Below, in pieces: positions 36,019 through 43,907 of a stretch of 64,000 nt of DNA. A program made the translations under genes and the position numbers. Each line of letters begins with the position of its first letter. Position 1 is the stretch's first letter. The notes under the pieces were generated by a model. It was not told the DNA's origin and did not search any database. It saw only the letters and a list, made by a program, of their open reading frames with translations. Origin of the DNA: Pseudomonadota bacterium (GTDB lineage: Bacteria; Desulfobacterota; Desulfovibrionia; Desulfovibrionales; Desulfovibrionaceae); assembly GCA_023403845.1 (NCBI GenBank), contig JAEYDL010000026.1, positions 1 to 64,000 of the forward strand, written 5' to 3'.

Positions 36019-38211
36019 ATGGCCGAACAGAGAGAGAAAGTCGTCCAGATCGGCGTTCCTGACGAACGGGAAAAACGGCGACGGCGCTACGAACTCTTGG
36101 CGGCCTTTATTCTGTTGCTGGTGGTCATGGGTGGTACCTGGGCCCAGCTTACGTTTTATGGCGTCGATTCATGGATGTTCATTGCCTTTCTGAATATCAA
36201 CTCCATTTTCATGCTTATCGTGCTCTTTCTTGTAGCGCGGAATATGGTCAAGCTGATCATGGAACGGCGCAGGAAGGTCTTCGGTGCGCGCATCCGGACC
36301 CGGCTTGTTGTGGTCTTCATCTCCCTATCTCTCGTCCCTACCGTTCTGATGTTTCTGGCTTCCAACCGCGTTGTGGGAACAAGCGTCGACTACTGGTTCA
36401 CCCGTCAGACTGAAAGCGCGCTGGAAGCTGCGCTTGATGTCGGCCAGAGTTTTTATGCAGCTTCTGCCGACCGGCTGCGGACCCGTTCCGAAGCCATTAT
36501 GAAGGAAATTTCGCAACGCCGTTTTTTATGGGGCGGTACGGGAATGGACGGCCTCCTGCAGACGAAGCAAAAGGAATACGGCCTGACCCTGCTGGGCGTG
36601 GTCGGGCCTCAGGGGCAGACGCTCTACTGGCATGCTTCCCCGACCTTCACTGCGGGATGGAAGGAAGCCAAAACCCGCATCGACTGGGCACATGTGGCTC
36701 AAAACCGTTTTGGTTCTCTGCTGTGGGCGACGGATGAAGCGGACTACGTCATCGGCGTACTGGCTGTCGACAATGGTCGGACAGGTTACCTGGTCACGGC
36801 GGAGAGCATAGGACAGGGACTGCTGGCCAAACTTGAGCGCATTTCCAAGGGATTTGAGGAATATGCCCAGCTCAAGCAACTAAAAAAGCCGCTCAAGGTG
36901 TCCTTTCAGCTTATTCTTGGCGTGCTTGGCATGATCACCATTTTTGGTTCAATCTGGTTCGGATTCAAACTGTCCAAAGAATTTACCGCTCCCATTCTGG
37001 CTCTGGCGCAAGGAACTACGCGAGTGGCGCAGGGCGATCTTGATTTCAGGCTCGAGGACAAAGGCGCTGATGAACTTGGACTCCTCGTTGACTCCTTTAA
37101 TCGCATGGCGCAGGATCTCCAGCAGGGCAGGACAAGCCTGACCAGAGCCAATGCCATGCTGGCCGAGCATAATCGCTATATCGAGACCGTCCTTGACAAC
37201 ATTACCACCGGGGTCATCACGCTTGATGCCTTGGGCAATATTCTCACTGTAAACAAGGCAGCCTGCACAATTTTCAATACCAAGGCCAATCTTCTTGAAG
37301 GACAGAACCCAGCGCACTTCCTTCCTCCTGCGTATGCCTCCGTATTTGTTTCCATGCTGGATACGCTGCGGGAACATCCTGAGCATAACTGGAAATGGCA
37401 GGAGGACTTTATCCTTGGAGACCGCAGCTGGAAACTTGTACTTCATGCCATCGCCCTGTCGGGACCGGGAGGAATACGGGCATACGTAGTGGTCGTGGAA
37501 GATATTACCGAACTGGAGAAGATGCAGCGCATGGCGGCATGGCGCGAGGTCGCAAGACGGATTGCACACGAAATCAAAAATCCTCTTACCCCGATCAAAC
37601 TTTCGGCCCAGAGACTGGATCGAAAATTTGGCAAACAAATCCAAGATCCGGTATTTGGACAGTGTACGGAGCTTATCGTCAAGCAGGTCGAGCGGTTGCA
37701 GGAAATGGTACAGGAATTTTCTTCCTTCGCCAAATTGCCGGAAGTTCATCTGGCGCCAGGCGACGTCGCGCCTCTTCTTGAAGAGGTGATCGCCCTCTTC
37801 CGCAACAGCCACAGCAAGATACACTGGGAGCTGGACATGCCGGATACCTTGCCCAAACTGGCTATGGATCAGGCAGCTCTGCACCGTGCGTTGCTTAACA
37901 TCTTCATGAATGCGGCTGAAGCTCTGGAAACATTGCCTCGCGAGGCGCCACGCAGGGTATGGGCAAGCGTTTTCCATGATGCAGCGCGTGGCCACCTGCG
38001 TTTTGTCATTACCGATACGGGACCAGGGCTTGCACCGGACGAAAGGGAACGCATGTTCGAGCCGTATTTCTCGCGCAAGAAAGGCGGGACAGGGCTGGGG
38101 CTGGCCATCGTCAAATCCATTATTGCCGATCATCGCGGTACAATCCGCGCTGTAAGTTCTCAGGGCGGAGGAACTTCCATCATTCTGGATTTTCCTGTCT
38201 ACAAGGCTTGA
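36019..38211 (+). CDS. NtrY-like membrane sensor histidine kinase
   Basis: 730 residues. Membrane helices near residues 25-50, 58-75, 90-110 and 295-320 enclose an extracytoplasmic sensor; a HAMP domain follows (about 320-375, ELGLLVDSFNRMAQDL), then PAS (about 390-500), HisKA with the phospho-acceptor H in RIAHEIKNPLTPIKLSAQRL, and HATPase (NIFMNAAEAL, DTGPGLAPDERERMFEPYF, GGTGLGLAIVK). The start at 36019 has GGGAGAAGAG upstream. The partner response regulator is not in the window. Coupled to the DUF4390 gene. Confidence 0.93.
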   Translation: MAEQREKVVQIGVPDEREKRRRRYELLAAFILLLVVMGGTWAQLTFYGVDSWMFIAFLNINSIFMLIVLFLVARNMVKLIMERRRKVFGARIRTRLVVVFISLSLVPTVLMFLASNRVVGTSVDYWFTRQTESALEAALDVGQSFYAASADRLRTRSEAIMKEISQRRFLWGGTGMDGLLQTKQKEYGLTLLGVVGPQGQTLYWHASPTFTAGWKEAKTRIDWAHVAQNRFGSLLWATDEADYVIGVLAVDNGRTGYLVTAESIGQGLLAKLERISKGFEEYAQLKQLKKPLKVSFQLILGVLGMITIFGSIWFGFKLSKEFTAPILALAQGTTRVAQGDLDFRLEDKGADELGLLVDSFNRMAQDLQQGRTSLTRANAMLAEHNRYIETVLDNITTGVITLDALGNILTVNKAACTIFNTKANLLEGQNPAHFLPPAYASVFVSMLDTLREHPEHNWKWQEDFILGDRSWKLVLHAIALSGPGGIRAYVVVVEDITELEKMQRMAAWREVARRIAHEIKNPLTPIKLSAQRLDRKFGKQIQDPVFGQCTELIVKQVERLQEMVQEFSSFAKLPEVHLAPGDVAPLLEEVIALFRNSHSKIHWELDMPDTLPKLAMDQAALHRALLNIFMNAAEALETLPREAPRRVWASVFHDAARGHLRFVITDTGPGLAPDERERMFEPYFSRKKGGTGLGLAIVKSIIADHRGTIRAVSSQGGGTSIILDFPVYKA

Positions 38212-38680
38212 GATTACCCGACGGGCTCCCTGTGCGTGTTTTACGGCGTGATGACGCGGTTGGGGAAAGTCTGCCGCGTCTTCATCTCTGCTCATGACCT
38301 TCGGCATGCCGCCACCAGATATGCCGGAATGATAGCTCTACTTATGTATTGAACAGCTTCTATCCTCTTCCGGTGGCATGAATCATATATAACATAATAT
38401 ACTGTTTTAAATGATTATTTAAAACAGTATAAATTGTCTTGTTCCGCATTGCGGGCAGCAGGGGAAGCGTTGTTCTCCCCTCTGCTTTTCTCGCAGTGCT
38501 GTCGGCTGCTCTTCTGCCGGATGGCACATTTACCTTCAACCTCTCCAGCCATCGGATTTTATTAGAAGTCTTCCATACACGATCCGGCTCTTTTCACCAG
38601 AATATTTTGTCATCTTTCGCGTATCAAGAATACTAACTCCGTAAAATACGTATAAAAAACATTTTATTTGATATTAACAA
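38212..38680. other. AT-rich intergenic control region
   Basis: After the kinase gene the sequence becomes increasingly AT-rich. It holds a perfect 14-base inverted repeat at 38399-38430. A frame of about 65 codons from a TTG near 38439 has no ribosome-binding site and is not supported. Confidence 0.5.
38399..38430. repeat. Perfect 14-base inverted repeat
   Basis: ATACTGTTTTAAAT, four-base centre GATT, ATTTAAAACAGTAT. Too AT-rich for a terminator; more like an operator or a cruciform site. Confidence 0.7.
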
Positions 38681-38766
38681 ATATTGTTTGATAATACTTG
38701 ACATAAAAAGATAACGCCTTTATTATTCATTTATAAAAAATATTATTTTATAATATCAAACAATAT
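38681..38766 (+). promoter_or_regulatory. Near-consensus promoter framed by 13-base inverted repeats
   Basis: TTGACA (38698-38703), 17 bases, TATTAT (38721-38726): a near-perfect sigma-70 promoter. ATATTGTTTGATA (38681-38693) lies just upstream of the -35 box and its exact inverse TATCAAACAATAT (38754-38766) lies just past the expected start point. Two copies flanking a promoter is the arrangement of a repressor that loops or blocks. The promoter would drive the 47-codon frame and the acyl-CoA dehydrogenase gene. Confidence 0.7.
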
Positions 38767-38808
38767 GCGATATTTTCCTGTAACCATACCCAAAAGGGAG
38801 TTTTTTCA

Positions 38809-38952
38809 GTGCCGGCAGAGAGAACGATTCTCCAAGCAACGGCGAACTGGCATCCGCCATTCGTCCCGACAGTGATGTTGCCTGATATCCTGCCATCCTT
38901 GGAGATTTTCTCCACTATCTCCGGACATGCAAAGAGCGCCATGAACCTTTAA
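38809..38952 (+). CDS. 47-codon leader ORF or small protein
   Basis: GTG start with a strong AAGGGAG site 9 bases upstream, 47 codons ending TAA at 38950-38952, 27 bases before the acyl-CoA dehydrogenase start. The product has no signal peptide and contains a proline-rich middle (WHPPFVPTVMLPDILPSL). It begins about 80 bases after the strong promoter, exactly where the first gene of the transcript is expected. No family recognised. It could be a real small protein or a leader that controls the next gene. Confidence 0.45.
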   Translation: MPAERTILQATANWHPPFVPTVMLPDILPSLEIFSTISGHAKSAMNL

Positions 38953-38979
38953 CCACTCGATAGAGTCAAGGAGACAGCC

Positions 38980-40113
38980 ATGCAATTCACCGAAGACCAG
39001 CTGCTTATCAGGAACATGGTAAGAGAATTCGCCGAAAATGAGGTAAAGCCTATTGCCGCGGAAATAGATCGAGAACATCGCTTTCCTGCCGAGACAGTCA
39101 AACGCATGGCTGAACTTGGCCTGTTTGGACTGGCCGTGCCGGAAGAATACGAAGGCTCAGGGGGAGATACCCTGTCCTATATTCTGGCTGTTGAGGAACT
39201 TAGTCGCGTATGCGCCAGCCATGCCATCACCGTGGAAGTCCATGTTTCTCTTTGCGCACATGCGATCTTGCTGAACGGGACTGAAGAACAGAAGAAAAAA
39301 TATCTTCCAGATCTCTGCTCCGGTCGCAAGCTTGGCGGCTTTGCTCTCACCGAGCCCGGTGCCGGTACAGATGCGGCAGCTCAACAGACTGTGGCCGAAC
39401 TGAAAGGCGACAAGTATATCATCAACGGCTCCAAGGTATTCATCACCAATAGCGGTGTCGGCGAAACCTTCGTCATCTTTGCCATGACCGACAAGAGCAA
39501 GGGACTCAAGGGAATCAGCGCCTTCATCGTGGAAAGCAGCTTCCCAGGATTTACCGTAGGACAGGCTGAGGAAAAACTTGGCATTCGGGCTTCGGCTACA
39601 CACGAACTCATCTTCAAAAATATGGAAGTACCTGTCGAAAACATGCTGGGCAAGGAAGGTCAGGGTTTCAAAATCGCCATGTCCACGCTGGATGGGGGAC
39701 GCATCGGCATCGCTGCTCAGGCCGTAGGCATCGCTCAGGCCGCCCTTGATGCTGCCATCTCGTACACCAAGGAACGTATTCAGTTCGGAAAGCCCATCAG
39801 CGCGAATCAGGGAATTCAATGGATGCTGGCCGACATGGCCACTGAACTTCAGGCGGCTCGTCTGCTTACCTACGATGCAGCCATGAAGCGCGACACTGGT
39901 GAGAGATACAGCATGGAAGCCGCAATGGCCAAACTGAAGGCCGCATCCGTCGCTATGGATATTTCTGTGAAGTCCATCCAGCTGCATGGCGGGATCGGCT
40001 TCACCACGAACTACCCCGTCGAACGTTTCATGAGAGATGCAAAGATTACTGAAATCTATGAAGGTACCAGTCAGGTCCAGAAAATGGTTATTTCCGGAGG
40101 CCTGCTGGCCTGA
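38980..40113 (+). CDS. Acyl-CoA dehydrogenase (short-chain/butyryl type)
   Basis: 377 residues, normal length. FAD-linked family motifs: FALTEPGAGTDAAAQQT, IRASATHELIFKNMEVP, TKERIQFGKPISANQGIQWMLADM, QLHGGIGFTTNYPVERFMRDAKI and the catalytic glutamate region YEGTSQVQKMVI. It oxidises acyl-CoA to enoyl-CoA and normally hands electrons to EtfAB. No etf, thiolase or CoA-transferase genes lie nearby, which is unusual. GGAG precedes the ATG. Probably regulated by the repeat-flanked promoter at 38.7 kb. Confidence 0.95.
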   Translation: MQFTEDQLLIRNMVREFAENEVKPIAAEIDREHRFPAETVKRMAELGLFGLAVPEEYEGSGGDTLSYILAVEELSRVCASHAITVEVHVSLCAHAILLNGTEEQKKKYLPDLCSGRKLGGFALTEPGAGTDAAAQQTVAELKGDKYIINGSKVFITNSGVGETFVIFAMTDKSKGLKGISAFIVESSFPGFTVGQAEEKLGIRASATHELIFKNMEVPVENMLGKEGQGFKIAMSTLDGGRIGIAAQAVGIAQAALDAAISYTKERIQFGKPISANQGIQWMLADMATELQAARLLTYDAAMKRDTGERYSMEAAMAKLKAASVAMDISVKSIQLHGGIGFTTNYPVERFMRDAKITEIYEGTSQVQKMVISGGLLA

Positions 40114-40319
40114 GGCTCCTGATTCAGGAGTTCTTCATTTTCTCAGTGTTGGGCGTCTTCTTTTTTGAGGGCGCCCACTTTTATGGTTCTGGACGAGAGC
40201 ATGAAGACCAGAAAGAACTTTCAGGCAGTTTCAGGTGCGTGAACTCTGCCTTTACTTTCCCGGAATGAATCATCGGGAACAGGTATGAGGCGAAACAGGT
40301 CTGGCGTCCCATATCCTTT

Positions 40320-41162
40320 TCAGGTTGACTGCTCACGGTCAAAGAAACCGGACAGTTTTTCGATCCCCCTGATGCAAGGGGAAGGCAACTCGGGGGCAAG
40401 CAGAACCAGATGATGCAGTATTCTCTCGCGCAATTCCGGAGAAAGCAGTGCTTCAATCTCTGAAACGACGTGGAGTTCAAGCCTATCGTCGACGAATCGC
40501 AAACGGAAATCCGGATCCTGCGACCCAATGTCCTCCAAAAGAATTCGCATGGCTTTTTCCCCATCGGCAAGCAGTTGCAACAACCTGCGTTCGGGCTTCA
40601 TGCCGTAAGGCAACCGAGTCAAAAGGCAGGGGTGCGGTTTTTGATCCGGGTCCTCCATGCCTGTTGATGCGGCCAGATGATGAATCATCATCTTGGTCAG
40701 ACCTGCGTCGGCAAGAGGAGAACGGACGCAAAGTTCCCGCACGGCCCGGGTTCCGGGTCGGTAATGTCCTGCATCGGAAGCATTGGTGCCGTCGCAAAGA
40801 GGCAAATCAGTCTGACGCCGCAACAGGGAAAAAAGTTCTCTTTTGCAGGCGTAACATCTCTCTCTGTCTCCGGAAGCCACGAGAGGCAGCGCCAGAGGAT
40901 CAGCCTCCACTTCCATGTAGGAGAGTTTCCGGGCAATGGCCCAGCTACGGGCATACGCCGTTTCGTCCGGAGAAACATGCGGACCGACGACATGCAGGAG
41001 TTCAGGTACAAGGCCCAGACGCTGTGAAGCATGAGCCAGAAAACGACTATCCAGACCGCCGGAATAGGCAAGCGCAAAATGTCCTTTCCTGGCTGTCAAA
41101 TGCAGACCTTGTTCAAGACGTTTCCATGCTTCCCTTTCCGGGAAAGGAAAAAAGTCAGACAT
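40320..41162 (-). CDS. larE: LarE, ATP-dependent sulfur transferase for the nickel-pincer cofactor
   Basis: 280 residues. The PP-loop ALAYSGGLDS is at residues about 31-39. C179 in HPCLLTRLPYG corresponds in position to the sulfur-donating cysteine (C176) of Lactobacillus LarE. An extra pair, C103 and C106 in RCYACKRELF, gives three cysteines in total. Three-cysteine LarE proteins have been linked to a [4Fe-4S] cluster used for sulfur transfer rather than sacrifice of a cysteine; that assignment here is inference. It follows larC by 33 bases; order on the strand is larB, larC, larE. Confidence 0.92.
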   Translation of the reverse strand: MSDFFPFPEREAWKRLEQGLHLTARKGHFALAYSGGLDSRFLAHASQRLGLVPELLHVVGPHVSPDETAYARSWAIARKLSYMEVEADPLALPLVASGDRERCYACKRELFSLLRRQTDLPLCDGTNASDAGHYRPGTRAVRELCVRSPLADAGLTKMMIHHLAASTGMEDPDQKPHPCLLTRLPYGMKPERRLLQLLADGEKAMRILLEDIGSQDPDFRLRFVDDRLELHVVSEIEALLSPELRERILHHLVLLAPELPSPCIRGIEKLSGFFDREQST

Positions 41163-41195
41163 ATGCCTTTGCCTCGAATGGTTTCTGTTGTATGT

Positions 41196-41999
41196 TCAGG
41201 CGGAACATTTGCCGTAGGCAAAAATAGTCCCGTTAGGAGCGCCGGAAAAAATCCGGGATCCGTATACCAGCGCCCTTTTTTCGATGTACATGGCAGGCCA
41301 GGCGCCGAACGACGCGCCCAGACTGCGCAGCAAAGCAATTCCGGTGGGCGTCACCGTTTCTCCTTTTCCGGCAAACGGAACGACTGGAACGCCTTCAAGC
41401 AGCTCCAGCACTGCAGGAGCGGGAACAGGAATAATTCCGTGGGCGCAAACAACCTCTCCATCGGCGATCGGCAATGGGCTGACTATGAACTGTTTCGGAG
41501 CGAGCAACGCGAACAGCTCACAGGACAGACATATATCCAGAATGCTGTCCAGAGCCCCGACCTCATGAAACTGGACGTCCTCCGTTTTTTTGGCATGCAC
41601 GGCAGCCTCGGCTTCAGCCAGCAGGGCAAAGGTTTGCGTAGACAGCTTCTTTCCCTGTTCGCTCATGTCGCTTTCGGTGATAATGCGCGAAATGTCCGCG
41701 AACGTGCGGTGGACATGCTGATGAGGAAGAATGACCTCCGCATGCCATCCCGCGATATGATTTACCTGTCTTTGAGTGAGTCGAACGGTTCCCGCCAGCT
41801 CGGGAAGGATGGACGACAACAGGTAATCGAGTTTCTGCACATCAATTCCCGTCATGCACAGCAACCCCGCAAGGAACATATCGCCTGACAGCCCGGAATG
41901 TGCGCGTATCGTCAGAATGCTGCCGCCAGCGTCATCAGCGGCAGCACGTTCATCATGGAGGGCACCATGATGCTCATCTTTCTTTTCCATTTTATTCAT
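41196..41999 (-). CDS. larC: LarC N-terminal domain protein (LarC1 only)
   Basis: 267 residues. The family start is visible as IRAHSGLSGDMFLAGLL (about 32-48), and FHEVGALDSILDI near residue 153 is the conserved LarC motif. The protein stops at FSGAPNGTIFAYGKCSA, which aligns with the end of the first LarC domain (GAGTRDxPxxPNxLR region). Full LarC is about 400 residues with a second domain that binds nickel and CTP. Only 33 bases separate the stop from larE, so no second domain is encoded here. In Lactobacillus the two parts are joined by a frameshift; no room exists for that here. Starts at 41999 in an ATGA overlap with larB. Confidence 0.87.
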   Translation of the reverse strand: MNKMEKKDEHHGALHDERAAADDAGGSILTIRAHSGLSGDMFLAGLLCMTGIDVQKLDYLLSSILPELAGTVRLTQRQVNHIAGWHAEVILPHQHVHRTFADISRIITESDMSEQGKKLSTQTFALLAEAEAAVHAKKTEDVQFHEVGALDSILDICLSCELFALLAPKQFIVSPLPIADGEVVCAHGIIPVPAPAVLELLEGVPVVPFAGKGETVTPTGIALLRSLGASFGAWPAMYIEKRALVYGSRIFSGAPNGTIFAYGKCSA

Positions 42000-42649
42000 A
42001 AGCCGTTCACTACCCTTGCTGCTGCGCAGGCCGCACCGTAACCATTGTCGATATTCATGATGCCTATGCCCGGCGCGCAGCTTGAAAGCATGCTCGCAAG
42101 AGCCGCATTGCCGCCATGGGCGGCCCCGTAACCGATAGATGTTGGCACACCGAAAATGGGCTTCGGAGTAAGACCGCCCATTACACTGACCAGAGCTGCA
42201 TCCAGACCGGCCACCACGATAACAGCATCGAATGAATTGATTTCTTCCACTCGTTCCGCCAGCCGCCATAATCCGGCCACGCCGCAGTCCTCAAAAACCT
42301 TATGCCTGATTCCCAGATAGGTCAGCGTGCGTGCGGCTTCCCAGGTGACAAATCCATCTGCTGTTCCTGCTGAAACAACCGCCACCCGACCGTGTCCCCC
42401 GGAGGAAAGTTTCTCCCCGAAGGCGGTCCTTGATAGCGGGTGATAATCATATAGCTCCCTCACAGTTTGAGGCACTTGGGCAAAAACTTCAGGTGAAAGT
42501 CTGGTAAACAGAACCGGATGCCCGGATCCTCTGCCGAAGCGCGACAGAAGATCCCGCAGAGCGTCGAAAGGCTTCCCTTCGCAAAACACTGCTTCGGGCA
42601 GGCCGATCCTTGCAGCACGCGCATGGTCAAAAAGAATACTGTAACTCAT
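41996..42649 (-). CDS. larB: LarB, pyridinium-3,5-biscarboxylate mononucleotide synthase
   Basis: 217 residues, related to AIR carboxylase. The second half, VAVVSAGTADGFVTWEAART, FDAVIVVAGLDAALVSVMGG and FGVPTSIGYGAAHGGNAAL, is the LarB/PurE-like signature. It carboxylates and hydrolyses nicotinic acid adenine dinucleotide as the first step toward the nickel-pincer nucleotide. First gene of larBCE. The usual enzyme that uses the cofactor (LarA or relatives) is not in the window. Confidence 0.93.
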   Translation of the reverse strand: MSYSILFDHARAARIGLPEAVFCEGKPFDALRDLLSRFGRGSGHPVLFTRLSPEVFAQVPQTVRELYDYHPLSRTAFGEKLSSGGHGRVAVVSAGTADGFVTWEAARTLTYLGIRHKVFEDCGVAGLWRLAERVEEINSFDAVIVVAGLDAALVSVMGGLTPKPIFGVPTSIGYGAAHGGNAALASMLSSCAPGIGIMNIDNGYGAACAAARVVNGL

Positions 42650-42874
42650 GATATTTTTTCCTGAAAGAGGTCAGAAGCTGTATGGCTGGACGAGAGATTC
42701 CCTCCATATTCGCTCCAACTGACTGCTCTGCTCGGGTGCTATTAAGCTTCCCCAGTCGGACGCAGGTCGCCTGCGGAAATTTCAGATAACAAATTCCATT
42801 TCATTTGCCCAGAACGGTACCGACGGTTCCGTTGGCAAATGCCAGGGATGGCGATTTTCTTCAAGAGATTGCGA

Positions 42875-43876
42875 CTAAAGAACCACAAGCTCGTAGGCAC
42901 GGGATCCCATCCCCTGAATTTCCATATATTCAAGCTGGCGTAATCCGCTTCTGGATTCGATGCGTTCAACCATGTCCCGTTTCTGTTCCTCGGGCAAGGC
43001 ATAGATCATGTCTATCGAGGCCTGATCTATGGCAAGAATATCGGTGGAAGCCAGTATGCCAAGGTCAGGAGTCCTGACAGGTGCGGCATTGACTCCTTCG
43101 CAATCACAACTGACGGACATGTTACGCAACACGTTGATATAGGCGATGTGTGTCCCAAAATATGAGGTGATGGCCTTGCCGCCCTCCACCATCCGCTCCA
43201 TAAATAATGGCCCTCCAGCCCACAGGCTGTTCCCGTCACTGTGTATCTGCGCCTTGCCCGTCTTGCCTGAAGCGCAACCGATGGCGATATTTTTAAGAGA
43301 ACCGCCGAATCCTCCCATGGTGTGTCCCTTGAAATGGGTCAGAACCAGCATGGAATCATAATTCAGAAGATGACTGCCGACGGCAACCTTTTGAAGCCAT
43401 TTGCCGCCGGGAACTGGCAGATCGACCTCTCCTTCCTCATCCATGATATCCACGGGAGAAAAGGTCCAGCCATTTGCCTTCAAGGTTTCGCGATGGCCTG
43501 CGGTCGTCTGTCGAGGACTGGAATAAAGAACGTTGCATTCCACAATCCTGCTCTGCGGAAGAGTCTTCTGAAAGGCTTTGACCATATCCCGGGGCAGAAT
43601 ATTGGGTCCGTTAGGTTCGCCGGTATGCAGCTTGACGGCAATCCTTCCAGTAATCTGTTTGCTAATGTGGGAGTAGACTTTTACCAGACCTTCAAAACTG
43701 ATGTCCTGAGTAAAATAAACCTGTGGCGTTTCCCGCTCCGCGGCGACCCCTCCCCCCATTTGAGGCAGGATACCGACAGCCAGGGCACCTGCGGCCACGA
43801 CCCCACTTCTCAAGAAACTGCGACGGGAAAACTGTCTACTCATCTGGTCGACTCCCCGTTTGAAAGTTGAAGACAT
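42875..43876 (-). CDS. Tat-exported DUF362 protein
   Basis: 333 residues. A twin-arginine signal SRRSFLRSGVVAAGALAVG (Arg18-Arg19) precedes a DUF362 body: AVKLHTGEPNGPNILP, LVLTHFKGHTMGGFGGSLKNIAIGCASGKTG, and ILAIDQASIDMIYALPEE near the end. The ferredoxin domain carried by many DUF362 proteins is absent. A Tat signal implies folding, often with a cofactor, before export. The start at 43876 has AGAGGATGAA; a second start at M12 also has GGGGAG. It lies 225 bases upstream of larB and 31 bases after the CMD gene on the same strand. Function unknown. Confidence 0.85.
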   Translation of the reverse strand: MSSTFKRGVDQMSRQFSRRSFLRSGVVAAGALAVGILPQMGGGVAAERETPQVYFTQDISFEGLVKVYSHISKQITGRIAVKLHTGEPNGPNILPRDMVKAFQKTLPQSRIVECNVLYSSPRQTTAGHRETLKANGWTFSPVDIMDEEGEVDLPVPGGKWLQKVAVGSHLLNYDSMLVLTHFKGHTMGGFGGSLKNIAIGCASGKTGKAQIHSDGNSLWAGGPLFMERMVEGGKAITSYFGTHIAYINVLRNMSVSCDCEGVNAAPVRTPDLGILASTDILAIDQASIDMIYALPEEQKRDMVERIESRSGLRQLEYMEIQGMGSRAYELVVL

Positions 43877-43907
43877 TTCATCCTCTGGAGAAATTGCATT
43901 AAACTTT

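Noticed and set aside
36949..38307. 452-codon minus-strand frame over the NtrY-like kinase gene
   Set aside because: Antisense shadow of a clearly recognised kinase; no family features.
38439..38636. 65-codon TTG-start frame in the AT-rich region
   Set aside because: No ribosome-binding site; the frame crosses compositionally different sequence.
40448..41888. Plus-strand frames of 259 and 285 codons over larE and larC
   Set aside because: Antisense to recognised lar genes; products are low in hydrophobic residues and unlike any family.
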